64,000 nt of DNA, taken from NCBI GenBank assembly GCA_012838385.1, contig DUPL01000023.1, forward strand, positions 1-64,000, read 5' to 3'. The position numbers were made by a program, and so were the translations under genes. Shown piece after piece: positions 41,745-50,835 of this stretch. A model generated the notes under the pieces. That model was not told the origin of the DNA. It ran no database searches and saw only the letters and a program-made list of their open reading frames with translations. The number at the start of each line of letters is the position of its first letter. Positions within the stretch are counted from its first letter, which is position 1. Origin of the DNA: Clostridiaceae bacterium (GTDB taxonomy: Bacteria > Bacillota > Clostridia > UBA1212 > DUPL01).

Positions 41745-42599
41745 TTAATTATTGGAATTGTAATACTCTTTAATAATTTGTTCAAGACCCTTCATCAGTT
41801 TTAAAACGATTTCATTTTTTGATGATTTATATTCAACTTCGTCTATTTTCACAATTGGCAAAACTTTTATTGACGTACCTGTCAAAAAAGCAGCATCATA
41901 CTCACTAATATTATCGTGATGAACCGCCTCCAACTTGATAGGAATCATATTGTTTTCACATGCTTTAAGTACATACTTTCTCATTGTTCCAACCAAAACC
42001 TGACTGGGTGGTGCAGTATATACTGTGTCACCCTTGACAAAAAACAGATTTGACTTGCTGCCTTCTGTCAGGAAACCTTTATCGTTTTTAAGAATTGCTT
42101 CGTATATATTATGCTTTGCTTTAAATTCATTAATTTTATCTATATACTCTTTCCTGCTAATCTTTGCATTAGGATTTTCTCTTGTCTCCTCTACTACCCT
42201 TGTTTCAACACCTGTTTTGTAAACCTGTGGTTCAGGGTAATAAAACTTGCTTAGGTAGACTATGAAGTTGTCGTAGGATTCCTCATCGCCTTTTGCACAG
42301 ATGAACTTAAGATTGCAGTCCTTTTGGCTGTTTACCTCAAGCAAAACTTTCCCATATTCTCTTAATGCACTCATGGAAATCAGATTTTTGATTCCTGCAG
42401 TGTTCGCACTATCTACAAGTCTTTTATAATGATCCTCAAGAAACAAAGGTTCACCATCAATATAACGTATCACCTCATATATCTTCGTGCCATCAAAAGG
42501 CAATACCAAGACATTGTCCTCCATGGCAATTTCCTCGGTATCTTCAAGACTCGAATCTATTATTACATATCTCGCATTGTTATCATTTATCGTTAACAT
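41745..42599 (-). CDS. aminotransferase class IV (D-amino acid / branched-chain type)
   Basis: A 284-residue PLP enzyme of fold type IV. FDGTKIYEVIRYIDGEPLFLEDHYKRL (about 35-61) and the second half with NIYEAILKNDKGFLTEGSKSNLFFVKGD (about 165-192), GTMRKYVL (about 209) and AAFLTGTS (about 240) are family hallmarks; the PLP lysine is probably in the AKISRKEY segment (about 148-155). A short N-terminal extension (about 25 residues) precedes the usual start. D-alanine, branched-chain amino acid or aminodeoxychorismate are possible substrates; the sequence does not decide. Confidence 0.87.
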   Translation of the reverse strand: MLTINDNNARYVIIDSSLEDTEEIAMEDNVLVLPFDGTKIYEVIRYIDGEPLFLEDHYKRLVDSANTAGIKNLISMSALREYGKVLLEVNSQKDCNLKFICAKGDEESYDNFIVYLSKFYYPEPQVYKTGVETRVVEETRENPNAKISRKEYIDKINEFKAKHNIYEAILKNDKGFLTEGSKSNLFFVKGDTVYTAPPSQVLVGTMRKYVLKACENNMIPIKLEAVHHDNISEYDAAFLTGTSIKVLPIVKIDEVEYKSSKNEIVLKLMKGLEQIIKEYYNSNN

Positions 42600-42614
42600 G
42601 ACAACTCTCCTTTA

Positions 42615-43928
42615 CTATAGCCCCAGTCGCTTTGCAACTGTCCTTACCTTGTGTTTTACAAGCTCTTCATCTATCGTAACAAGCTCTTTATTCTTCATAA
42701 CAGTCCTGCCATTGATAATTACAGTGTCCACATCGGACGCCTGCATGCTGTATACAATACAGGCAGCAACTTCATTAATCGGTGTGCAGTGAAGACTAGA
42801 TATGTCAACCATCATCAAGTCAGCCAGCATTCCTTCAGCCACATCACCCGCCCTGTCTTTAAAACCAACTGCATCGTATCCGTTTTTTGTCGCCATCTCT
42901 ATTAATTTGTGGGCAGGCATTACAGTCGGATCCTTCATCTGATTCTTGTGAACTATCGCAGAAATGTGCATCTCTTCAAACATGTTTAGATTATTGTTAC
43001 TTGCACACCCGTCAGTACCAAGGGCAACATTTACACCCTTTTCAAGCATTTCCGGAATTCTCGGAATACCACTTACCAGTTTCAAATTGGATGATATGTT
43101 TTCGCAAACATTAATATTCTCTTCTTTCAATATTTCTATATCATCATCATTCATAACAACACAATGAGCTGCAATAACAGGCCTCGTAAACACCCCGTTT
43201 TCTCTGAGTAGCTCAATAGGCCTTTTGTTATATTCCTTCAAACAGTCATTTACTTCCTTTTCCGTTTCATGTAGATGTATGTGAATGCCTGTATTTAACT
43301 CTTTGGCAACTTCTACATTTACATGTATCATGTCAATATCATAAAGATAAATCGAATGCAGTTCCGAATATAGCTTTATCATTTCATCATCATTGTACTT
43401 CTTGTACAATGATATTGCTTCCTGCGCATTACTAACTGTTTGTCTTTTTCCGTCTACCCACTTGTTCGCAAGAGGCATTACAGACAAATTGACACGCATG
43501 CCGCTTTCTCTGACAGCTCTGACAAGAGACTCAAAATGAAAATACATGTCAGCAAAAGCACATGTTCCACTTCTTATCATCTCTGCCTGGGAGGCAAGGC
43601 TGGTCCAATATGCATCCTCCTCAGTCAAAAGCTGTTCCTTGGGGATAATCATATTGAAAAGCCAGTCATGCAAAGATCTGTCGGACGCATAATTTCTAAA
43701 AACAGACATCGGAGAATGTGTATGAGCATTTACAAATCCAGGTAGAACAATTCTATTCTTACCGCTTATTATTTCCACTTCTGGATTTTCATCGATAAAT
43801 CTTTTTACTTCATCCTGATCGTCTGTTATTCTATGAATCTTGTTTCCTTTTATAAATATATTTGCATTTACGAGGGCTCCGCCCGGCGCATGTTTGTATA
43901 TGCATGCATCCTTGATTACAATCGGCAT
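42615..43928 (-). CDS. mtaD: MTA/SAH deaminase-type amidohydrolase
   Basis: A 437-residue metal-dependent amidohydrolase of the 5-methylthioadenosine/S-adenosylhomocysteine deaminase family. LPGFVNAHTHSPMSVFRN (about 59-76) carries the HxH metal ligands; HIHLHETEKEV (about 208-218) and AAHCVVMND (about 247-255) provide further ligands, and LGTDGCASNNNLNM (about 293-306) the final Asp. It deaminates MTA, SAH or 5'-deoxyadenosine to inosyl compounds that PNP-type enzymes can split. The ATG at 43928 has GGAGG 7 nt upstream and overlaps the PNP stop by 13 nt, supporting a salvage pair. Confidence 0.9.
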   Translation of the reverse strand: MPIVIKDACIYKHAPGGALVNANIFIKGNKIHRITDDQDEVKRFIDENPEVEIISGKNRIVLPGFVNAHTHSPMSVFRNYASDRSLHDWLFNMIIPKEQLLTEEDAYWTSLASQAEMIRSGTCAFADMYFHFESLVRAVRESGMRVNLSVMPLANKWVDGKRQTVSNAQEAISLYKKYNDDEMIKLYSELHSIYLYDIDMIHVNVEVAKELNTGIHIHLHETEKEVNDCLKEYNKRPIELLRENGVFTRPVIAAHCVVMNDDDIEILKEENINVCENISSNLKLVSGIPRIPEMLEKGVNVALGTDGCASNNNLNMFEEMHISAIVHKNQMKDPTVMPAHKLIEMATKNGYDAVGFKDRAGDVAEGMLADLMMVDISSLHCTPINEVAACIVYSMQASDVDTVIINGRTVMKNKELVTIDEELVKHKVRTVAKRLGL

Positions 43929-44749
43929 ATTAAAGCCTCCATCCAATCACCAAATTCCTTAGCAACAATGTCTTCCATCCTATTGACATCTTCGTGACTA
44001 AGTTTTTTCTCACTCATCCCTGCAGCCAGATTTGACAAGCAGGATATTCCCAAAACCTTTGCACCAGCGTGCACGCATGCTATGGTTTCAGGTACTGTTG
44101 ACATTCCTACAGCGTCTGCGCCTAGTATTCGAAGGGCTCTTATTTCAGCAGGAGTCTCAAACTGAGGCCCTTTCATATATGCGTATACGCCGCTGTGAAC
44201 TGATATTCCTAATTCTTTTGCACATTCAATTGCAATTTCTCTTAATTCTTTATCATAAGCCTCATCCATGGAAGGAAACCTGAGACCCAAATCATCTTCA
44301 TTCTTACCAAACAAGGGAGAATCAAGAAAGAAACTCAAATGATCTTCTATAACCATAAATTCTCCAACATTGTAATCGTAGTTAATGGCACCTGCGGCAT
44401 TTGTCAGAACTACATTTTTTGCACCCAGCAGAGTGCATGCTCTTAAAGGAAGAACAACCTGTTGAGGCGAATTTCCCTCATATATGTGGGTACGGCCCTG
44501 CATGCACAGAATGGGGTTCTCCTTAACAAAACCATAAATAAGTCTACCTGCATGTCCGCTTACCGTGGAAACTGAAAAACCCTCAATATCTCTATACGGT
44601 ATAATTAGTGGAGACTCAATTCTATCCGCAAAACTGCCCAGCGCAGAACCCAGCACAATACAAACTTTAGGAGCTTTGTAATCCTTGTATTTTTCCGTTA
44701 TTTTCATTTTGATATAATCTGCAGCCTGGCATGCCTTATCAAACCACAT
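43916..44749 (-). CDS. purine-nucleoside phosphorylase
   Basis: A 277-residue trimeric-type purine nucleoside phosphorylase (PunA). VLGSALGSF (about 32-40), GHAGRLIYG (about 64-72), MQGRTHIYEG (about 82-91), TNAAGAIN (about 113-120) and GPQFETPAEIRALR (about 189-202) are diagnostic, with phosphate- and base-binding residues present. It splits inosine and guanosine nucleosides to the free base and ribose-1-phosphate. AGGAGGG precedes the ATG. First gene of a six-gene operon with mtaD, an aminotransferase, a sugar isomerase, an acyl-CoA synthetase and a 6PGDH homologue. Confidence 0.93.
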   Translation of the reverse strand: MWFDKACQAADYIKMKITEKYKDYKAPKVCIVLGSALGSFADRIESPLIIPYRDIEGFSVSTVSGHAGRLIYGFVKENPILCMQGRTHIYEGNSPQQVVLPLRACTLLGAKNVVLTNAAGAINYDYNVGEFMVIEDHLSFFLDSPLFGKNEDDLGLRFPSMDEAYDKELREIAIECAKELGISVHSGVYAYMKGPQFETPAEIRALRILGADAVGMSTVPETIACVHAGAKVLGISCLSNLAAGMSEKKLSHEDVNRMEDIVAKEFGDWMEALICRL

Positions 44750-44769
44750 TTTTTATCCCTCCTGCCGGT

Positions 44770-44798
44770 ATTATAACAGAATATAGAAATTGTAACAA
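44770..44798 (-). promoter_or_regulatory. sigma-A promoter of the PNP operon
   Basis: Minus strand TTGTTA (44793-44798), 17-nt spacer, TATAAT (44770-44775), right after the stop of the upstream TadE-like gene. Confidence 0.7.
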
Positions 44799-44799
44799 G

Positions 44800-45780
44800 T
44801 CATTTCTTCTCTTGGTACCTCTCCACAATAAGTACAATATTCTTAGCCAGACAATAAGAACTTATCTCCATAAGAGCAAACTCCTGCGCCGGATTCATAT
44901 CATTTGTTGGCATCACCAATATAAGTTCCCTCCTCTTTATATCCCCTGCTTTAATGGATACACCACCGTAATCTCTCCCATTAAACTCCGAAAGCTCCAA
45001 TATCATGCTCTTTATTGCCATTTTAAATGTGTTTACATCCTGGTACGTTTTCGCTGTATGGTCGAGACTTTTTATCATTGTTGCCTTTCCATTATCGAAC
45101 TTTGCAATCACAGGATAGTTTGAAGGCAGGTTTGCACCAAACACCTGCCTAATTATTCTTCCCCTCTCAAAGTTGTTTAAACTCCAGACAGACGTTTCTA
45201 CCGGCGCAGCTTCATTGTATGAGCCCATTTCCCCAATTATGAAACAGCGAAACCTTAACCTCCCCCTTAGTTCAAATCCTTCAACCAGTTTCTCAGGTAC
45301 CGGTAGAGGCAGCTTCATAACACAACGCACAATAAATATTACATCATCGCCATGATCAAAAAAGCTACTTCCTGCAAAAGTCACATTATCAAACTTTACC
45401 AGTCCGCTCTTAATAACATTTTCTTCATTCAAATACTGCAAGAATATGCTTTTTGCAATTTCTCCATAAACATAGTTGTCTGCACCTTCTACAAGTTGTC
45501 TCATATTCGCCTGCTTCAGTATAAGACCGGTTCCATTATCGTCCAAAAGACTGCCAATGTCTTTCAAAAGTGAATCTTCAACCTTTTTTATTCCCTTTTC
45601 ATGATATATGTAACCATAATCGGAAAAGAAGGAAGCCGTTTTATATAGGGCTGAATACATGCTGTTTACTGCCGCAATACAAATAAGGAAAGATGAAAAT
45701 ATCAGCAGCACCGAGATAAACAAAGGCAGCGTTATAGCCGTTTCAACAGTAACAGAGCCTTTTTTGTCAGTACGAACCAT
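44800..45780 (-). CDS. TadE-like pilus-assembly/pseudopilin protein
   Basis: A 326-residue protein starting GSVTVETAITLPLFISVLLIF (about 8-28), the processed-pseudopilin N-terminus of TadE proteins: a short basic leader, a VE pair, then one membrane helix. The remaining 290 residues are predicted outside and end with a segment (RRELILVMPTNDMNPAQEF) unlike minimal TadE, so the protein has an extra C-terminal domain. It overlaps the DUF5702-type gene upstream by 14 nt. GGAGG lies 6 nt before the ATG at 45780. Confidence 0.7.
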   Translation of the reverse strand: MVRTDKKGSVTVETAITLPLFISVLLIFSSFLICIAAVNSMYSALYKTASFFSDYGYIYHEKGIKKVEDSLLKDIGSLLDDNGTGLILKQANMRQLVEGADNYVYGEIAKSIFLQYLNEENVIKSGLVKFDNVTFAGSSFFDHGDDVIFIVRCVMKLPLPVPEKLVEGFELRGRLRFRCFIIGEMGSYNEAAPVETSVWSLNNFERGRIIRQVFGANLPSNYPVIAKFDNGKATMIKSLDHTAKTYQDVNTFKMAIKSMILELSEFNGRDYGGVSIKAGDIKRRELILVMPTNDMNPAQEFALMEISSYCLAKNIVLIVERYQEKK

Positions 45781-47896
45781 GATAAACCTCCGAAATTTCA
45801 AAGAAATAGTCATCTTTCTTGAGATTTGGTAACAAGGAGTATGAAATCAAAGTTTCTACATCAACAGTAATACTTACTTTAATAGATGCATACATTCCGT
45901 TTATACTGTATCTTCTGTTAAGAAATGCAGTCATGTTAAGCTCAATCAAGTCACATATTCTCAAAAGCTTTGTCTCTCTGCCTACAAAAGGCAGGAGCAG
46001 TCTTAAATAATCGTTGTAGTCCATACTAAAAAAAGAAGAGCCATTCAACTCATCATCGAGTATACTACCAGGAAGTCCATCTATATGAAACCTCCACTCG
46101 CTTTTTCTTTTTAAAAAGGGAACCCTTCTACCCTCTGTCAAATCCTTTATATCAATCATCGACTCACAGATGGACCACCCCGCAACGATTAAAACCGCAT
46201 ACAATGGTCCCCCTATCCCACAGGTTATGCTTCCTGCTATTGCATTTCCTATCTTGTTTGCCAGATCAACCTTGTCAGCATCACACATTATGTGTAATAC
46301 ATTGAGAACAAATCTTATCGCAAATATCAAGGATTCACAGATAAGCCTGTTTGTACTTTCGTATGAAGTCCCCGCTATAATGTACTCTATCTCGCTTCTT
46401 AAGTATTGAGGTCTTGTTTCCATCTCCTTAACAAAACTGCCGAAATACGTCATTATGTAGTCATCTATCAATACACCCTTTGTCAAGTAATCAAGCGGGT
46501 CTTCCTTGAAACTCTTGAAATCCTCCTTCAATGAAACAATACTATGTACAATTGCAAGAGAGTTAAGTGCAAGCTGGGATTCGGTTTCAGACAGCATTCT
46601 CCCTTCCAGACTAGCGGAATCTATTCCCCTAACTACTGAAGGAAGGGTTCTGTACACCTCTGGGGGTATTACCACCGCCTCATACTCCTTAAGCAGATTC
46701 CGAATATCCTTTTCTGCCTTCTTTCTCTGATCGTATTCTGCAAACTTCCCGTCAAACCCCTCATATCCGGTATAAACTTTCAAATTGGTTTGGATTCCCT
46801 TGTCACTCAAGTTCTTAATATTCCCCTCCAGATCACTGACCGAAACCAAATCATCAGGAAAGTCCAAAAGTCGCACCAAACTGTCTACACTCCCAACAAT
46901 CCTGCTAAGTATACCAGCATTGCTGTTCAGCGGCTTCAGCAAGTGCATGTTACCCATGTTTAATACCTTCTCTTTTAGTGCATTCTTTTTCTCAGTAATA
47001 ACCTGCTTGTAATATACTTCAAACTCATCTTCTGGACTGTATTTTTCAAGCCATGTTTCAAGTTCCTTTATCTCATTCCTGGCACGCTTTTGCACCTTTT
47101 CAATTTCATTAACCTTGGCTATTGCGTTAACATTGTATTCAAGATAAATGGAGGCCTGTCCCTTAATCTTTAGAAGGGCGTCTTTCATCCCGGTTATGGC
47201 TTTTTCAAACTCTTTTGTATCGGGACTTTCAGATTTGATTACATTAACAAAAGATGATACGAGTAAAACATATGACAGATGTCTTTTGTGCTTGTCATAA
47301 CCATTCACACAGGCAACATCTCCAGGATATACTCCCTCCACCTGCCTTTTAAGTTCTTCTATCTTTTCAGTCACTTCATTCATTAGTGAAGTTATCTCGG
47401 CTTCCTTCAAATAGCTTTCCGACATGTTATCCGTTCGACTTAAAATCCTTAGCTTGCCAAGTATGCTTTTGCCAAGATTCAAAGGCGTCCGTATCTTCAT
47501 TTCCTCATATATCTGCTTTTCCAAAACAGAAGGATCTGCCAAGTTGTCGCAAACCTCCACAACAACATTATCCACATTGTAGTTATGTATATCCATCGGC
47601 AGGTATCCTTTCGGAGTATTAATAAAGTACCCCCCTATGTTGTATCCCATGTTTCTCACGTTGAAATACGTAAGAAACTCCTCTTTGAGATTCTTTCCTC
47701 CATTCAAAGCAAAGAGGTTGTAATGCTCTCTTAATATAGAATCATAACCTGCCAGCAGAGATTCTCCTGACAAGGCAACTCTTGCTGAAAGTCCTGATTT
47801 TAATGAATACACCTTCGCCGTATCAATCAGAACGCAGTTAAGCAGAATGACGGCGGCTAGAATCAGACAAACAAATACTGAAATGCTCCCTTTCAT
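45767..47896 (-). CDS. large TadG/DUF5702-like surface protein
   Basis: A 709-residue protein with an N-terminal leader and membrane helix (KGSISVFVCLILAAVILLNC, 2-21), then a long extracytoplasmic region with coiled-coil stretches (about 145-330, rich in Glu and Lys) and a second hydrophobic pair near 540-580 (IGNAIAGSITCGIGGPLYAVLIVAG). It resembles clostridial DUF5702 proteins that accompany Tad pilus genes. AGGGA lies 4 nt before the ATG at 47896. It sits 7 nt after the 60-residue gene and overlaps the TadE-like gene. No TadA ATPase, TadB/C or secretin gene is adjacent. Confidence 0.7.
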   Translation of the reverse strand: MKGSISVFVCLILAAVILLNCVLIDTAKVYSLKSGLSARVALSGESLLAGYDSILREHYNLFALNGGKNLKEEFLTYFNVRNMGYNIGGYFINTPKGYLPMDIHNYNVDNVVVEVCDNLADPSVLEKQIYEEMKIRTPLNLGKSILGKLRILSRTDNMSESYLKEAEITSLMNEVTEKIEELKRQVEGVYPGDVACVNGYDKHKRHLSYVLLVSSFVNVIKSESPDTKEFEKAITGMKDALLKIKGQASIYLEYNVNAIAKVNEIEKVQKRARNEIKELETWLEKYSPEDEFEVYYKQVITEKKNALKEKVLNMGNMHLLKPLNSNAGILSRIVGSVDSLVRLLDFPDDLVSVSDLEGNIKNLSDKGIQTNLKVYTGYEGFDGKFAEYDQRKKAEKDIRNLLKEYEAVVIPPEVYRTLPSVVRGIDSASLEGRMLSETESQLALNSLAIVHSIVSLKEDFKSFKEDPLDYLTKGVLIDDYIMTYFGSFVKEMETRPQYLRSEIEYIIAGTSYESTNRLICESLIFAIRFVLNVLHIMCDADKVDLANKIGNAIAGSITCGIGGPLYAVLIVAGWSICESMIDIKDLTEGRRVPFLKRKSEWRFHIDGLPGSILDDELNGSSFFSMDYNDYLRLLLPFVGRETKLLRICDLIELNMTAFLNRRYSINGMYASIKVSITVDVETLISYSLLPNLKKDDYFFEISEVYHGSY

Positions 47897-47903
47897 AGTA
47901 TCC

Positions 47904-48086
47904 CTACTCTTCCACTGCATCCATCACTGCATCAGTTGCACGAATCACCCTGACTGCTTTTGTCGGACCCTTCTCAATTTCATTTGCACTTCTAATAGCA
48001 AAATTATGAAATCGAAGCATAAAACAAACGCAAAACGCAGCAATAAACAAAACCACACATACTGAAATGGAATATTCAACTGTCAT
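47904..48086 (-). CDS. small TadE/Flp-like membrane protein
   Basis: A 60-residue protein, MTVEYSISVCVVLFIAAFCVCFM at the N-terminus (the TVE pair followed by a membrane helix recalls Flp/TadE pseudopilins), then a charged tail. AAAGGAGG lies 8 nt before the ATG, a strong ribosome site; a longer upstream reading has none. First of three genes that look like a minimal Tad-type set. It could be a major or minor pilin, but the usual GxxxxEY cleavage motif is incomplete. Confidence 0.6.
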   Translation of the reverse strand: MTVEYSISVCVVLFIAAFCVCFMLRFHNFAIRSANEIEKGPTKAVRVIRATDAVMDAVEE

Positions 48087-48180
48087 AAAATCAGCCTCCT
48101 TTACAAATTCTAAATAGAAGCATTTTTTATATCCATTAATTCCAGTCGACGAATTTCGACTTTTCCGAAGAAAATTACTG

Positions 48181-48208
48181 AAATATTTTTGAATCATTGC
48201 CATATATA
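48181..48208 (+). promoter_or_regulatory. candidate sigma-E promoter of the D,D-carboxypeptidase gene
   Basis: AAATATT (48181-48187), 13 nt, CATATATA (48201-48208), 30 nt before the start codon, resembles the mother-cell sigma-E consensus. A 6-bp inverted repeat AGTCGA/TCGACT lies upstream (about 48145-48162). The same 150-nt gap must also hold the minus-strand promoter of the Tad-like genes, which I could not pick out. Confidence 0.35.
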
Positions 48209-48237
48209 TTAAAAGACAAGCAAATGGAGGTTTGTAA

Positions 48238-49362
48238 ATGAAAAACAGAATAAGACTAGCAATATTCCTAATTGCAATTACTTTCTTTCCCATTCCAGCT
48301 GCCAACGCAAGACAAACACCATCCTTTTATGCCCGAAACGCAATTCTTATTGAAATTGACTCCGGCAGGGTTCTGTATGAAAAGCAGGCGCATGTCAGAA
48401 TACCTATGGCATCGACAACCAAAATAATGACGGCGCTGTTGGTTCTTGAAAAGGCTAATCTTGACGACATCGCCACAGTAAGCAAGAGAGCAGCCCGGAT
48501 AGGAGGTTCTACAATGAACCTTGAATTAGGAGAACAGATAAGCGTACTTGCCCTTATGTACGGACTTATGCTTAGATCAGGAAATGATGCTGCAATTGCC
48601 CTTGCCGAACACATAGCAGGTAGTGTTGAAGAGTTCTGCGAATTGATGAACCAAAAAGCAAGAGAATTAGGAGCATACAACACAAGTTTTGTATCTCCTC
48701 ACGGCCTTGACCATCACAACCATTACACAACAGCAGCAGACCTTGCCCTTATTACCAAGGAAGCCATGAAAAACGATCTGTTCAGAAAAATAATTGCGAC
48801 AAAAACAATAACCATAGACGGGCATACCATGTCCAACACAAACAATTTGCTTTACGCCAACAATGGCATTGATGGAGTAAAAACAGGCTATACGTCCAAA
48901 GCAGGGCGCTGCATAGTAATTACTGCAGAAAGAAACGGAATGCGTATTATCGGTGTCATTCTGGGCTGCAATACTACAAACCAGAGAACAACAGACGCCT
49001 TGAAAATGACTGAGTTTGCATATGACAATTATCAGATATATACTCTGTATAAAGAAAACAGCAGTTTGGGAAAAACAAGAGTAGAAAAAGGAAAAAAATC
49101 ATATGTCAACCTAGTTTTAAAAGAGGATGTTTGCCTACCTCTTACTGAAGAAGAGTATGATAAACTTAACTATGAAGTCAATTATGAAAAATCTACAAAA
49201 AAAACAGTTCATAAGGATGATATTCTTGGCGAGCTGGTTATAAAATGCGAGGATGATGTTTTATACAGCTGCTATTTGTACGCGGAAAGCACCTGCAAAA
49301 AGAAAAACTTCCTGGATTATATAAAAGAAATACTGAACCTATGGCTATACCCGCTAAAGTAG
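48238..49362 (+). CDS. dacF: D-alanyl-D-alanine carboxypeptidase (active type)
   Basis: A 374-residue S11 serine D,D-carboxypeptidase with a signal peptide (1-24, cut after ANA), complete catalytic motifs S59-T-T-K62, S114-G-N116 and K215-T-G217, and a C-terminal beta domain plus amphipathic anchor. It trims the terminal D-Ala of peptidoglycan side chains in the cell wall or spore cortex. GGAGG lies 7 nt before the ATG. Unlike the homologue at 25063, nothing catalytic is missing. The gene symbol is by family resemblance; DacB is the alternative. Confidence 0.92.
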   Translation: MKNRIRLAIFLIAITFFPIPAANARQTPSFYARNAILIEIDSGRVLYEKQAHVRIPMASTTKIMTALLVLEKANLDDIATVSKRAARIGGSTMNLELGEQISVLALMYGLMLRSGNDAAIALAEHIAGSVEEFCELMNQKARELGAYNTSFVSPHGLDHHNHYTTAADLALITKEAMKNDLFRKIIATKTITIDGHTMSNTNNLLYANNGIDGVKTGYTSKAGRCIVITAERNGMRIIGVILGCNTTNQRTTDALKMTEFAYDNYQIYTLYKENSSLGKTRVEKGKKSYVNLVLKEDVCLPLTEEEYDKLNYEVNYEKSTKKTVHKDDILGELVIKCEDDVLYSCYLYAESTCKKKNFLDYIKEILNLWLYPLK

Positions 49363-49408
49363 TATATAATAACTAGATATAATCAATAATCGAGGTGTAT
49401 GCATTAAG

Positions 49409-50101
49409 ATGGCAAAAAAGGAACGCATATGGGAAATTGACGCACTACGTGGACTGTTCATTATATTTGTTGTAATAATTCATCTAATATTCGATTTGGA
49501 GTATATATACAAGATCGATTTGAAACTGCCAAACATATATTATTTCATTCAGATAAACGGCGGAGTTCTGTTCATTCTGATTTCCGGGATAAGCATAACA
49601 TTGGGTTCAAGATGCATAAAAAGAGGCCTGTTTGTTCTGGGCTGCGGACTGTTAATAACACTAGTAACGTATTTCTTGTTCCCTGAAATAACTATAGTAT
49701 TTGGCATACTCCACCTTTTGGGCATATGCATGCTACTATATCCGACATATAAAAAACTGCCTTCATGGGTAATAACCCTTTTGGCAGTTCCTATCGTAAT
49801 TCTCGGTTATGTATTTGAAAACAAGTATGTCAATAACCCATACTTGTTCATGTTCGGACTGACAACTGAAAAGTTCAATTCGGGAGACTATTTTCCATTG
49901 TTTCCCCATCTGGGATATTTCATGATTGGAGTTGTTCTGGGAAGGCTTTTGTACAGTGACAAAAAGAGCCTGCTCCCAAACTTCCCAAAAAACAACTTGA
50001 TTATAAGATTTCTTAAATTCTGCGGAAGACACTCCATATGGATATATCTCATACACCAACCCGTGATATATCTTGTACTAAACCTTGTTTTTCATGAATA
50101 A
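49409..50101 (+). CDS. DUF1624 (heparan-alpha-glucosaminide acetyltransferase-like) membrane protein
   Basis: A 230-residue membrane protein with about seven segments. IWEIDALRGLFIIFVVIIHLIFD (7-29) is the conserved opening, with the membrane-edge Asp-Arg and the His thought to act in acyl transfer, and GRHSIWIYLIHQPVIYL (about 205-221) the conserved end. Relatives transfer acetyl groups across the membrane to sugars. The substrate here is unknown, but cell-wall or surface glycans are plausible beside the carboxypeptidase gene. Its end overlaps the convergent B12-related gene by 10 nt. Confidence 0.85.
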   Translation: MAKKERIWEIDALRGLFIIFVVIIHLIFDLEYIYKIDLKLPNIYYFIQINGGVLFILISGISITLGSRCIKRGLFVLGCGLLITLVTYFLFPEITIVFGILHLLGICMLLYPTYKKLPSWVITLLAVPIVILGYVFENKYVNNPYLFMFGLTTEKFNSGDYFPLFPHLGYFMIGVVLGRLLYSDKKSLLPNFPKNNLIIRFLKFCGRHSIWIYLIHQPVIYLVLNLVFHE

Positions 50102-50784
50102 AACTTACTGAACATGCTGTCGTCATAAGGCTCTCTTCTTCTTGGGCAATCCATCCTTGTGCACAGCTTGCAATCGGAATAATCCGAATCGTTTGCAAAG
50201 TATACGCCCGAAACGCTTTTCAGAGGCTTCATCAGATATTCCGGAGTCAGATACACTCCGGTTTTTTCTGTAACATTGCCAATTGCCTCAAACAGTTTCA
50301 CCTGGTTTGAAAGAGGAAAATCCCTTGTTGAGCCCGGACTTGCATGTGATATGCTCATATCGCTCAACGAGCTTAGATATTTCATTGCATAAACAACACT
50401 GTTTCCAAGCACCTCCACCATAATAGCATCGGCAAAATACGCAAGAAGAGGGTCATTTCTGTATTTCTGTGCCCATTTCTCTATTTCAACTCCACAAGTA
50501 CAGACAATTCCGTATGTATCCACACTTTCGTTAATGTTGGCGGCCAGAATCCTTGATTTGAACAATATGTCATTCAAATACACCTCGTCATCCTTTTCTC
50601 CCATCCTCACCTTCATCTTTGTAATGCATACTTTTGGCACTGCCACTTCATAAGCTTCATCAACAAGTTTGCAAAGTTCTTCAAAGTTCTCCTCATCATC
50701 AATATCAATATGTGATTCCAGTGCTATTCTTTCTTTATCCAGCACCATTAAATCCTTTATCTCTTGAACAAACGTTATTTGCAT
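50092..50784 (-). CDS. vitamin B12-dependent methionine synthase activation-domain protein
   Basis: A 230-residue stand-alone relative of the MetH activation domain. The core contains HASPGSTRDFPLSNQVKLFEAIG (about 147-169), TPEYLMKPLKSVSGVYF (about 180-196), and a cysteine-rich end CKLCTRMDCPRRR (about 206-218) that may bind a metal or cluster. Such proteins reactivate oxidised cob(II)alamin, either for a split methionine synthase or another corrinoid enzyme; mtaC lies 18 kb away. GGAGG precedes the ATG. Not in an operon here. Confidence 0.85.
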   Translation of the reverse strand: MQITFVQEIKDLMVLDKERIALESHIDIDDEENFEELCKLVDEAYEVAVPKVCITKMKVRMGEKDDEVYLNDILFKSRILAANINESVDTYGIVCTCGVEIEKWAQKYRNDPLLAYFADAIMVEVLGNSVVYAMKYLSSLSDMSISHASPGSTRDFPLSNQVKLFEAIGNVTEKTGVYLTPEYLMKPLKSVSGVYFANDSDYSDCKLCTRMDCPRRREPYDDSMFSKFYS

Positions 50785-50835
50785 CTTTTACCTCCAAATG
50801 TTGTACTTAAGTTCATTATACAGGAGGCAAAAGTC

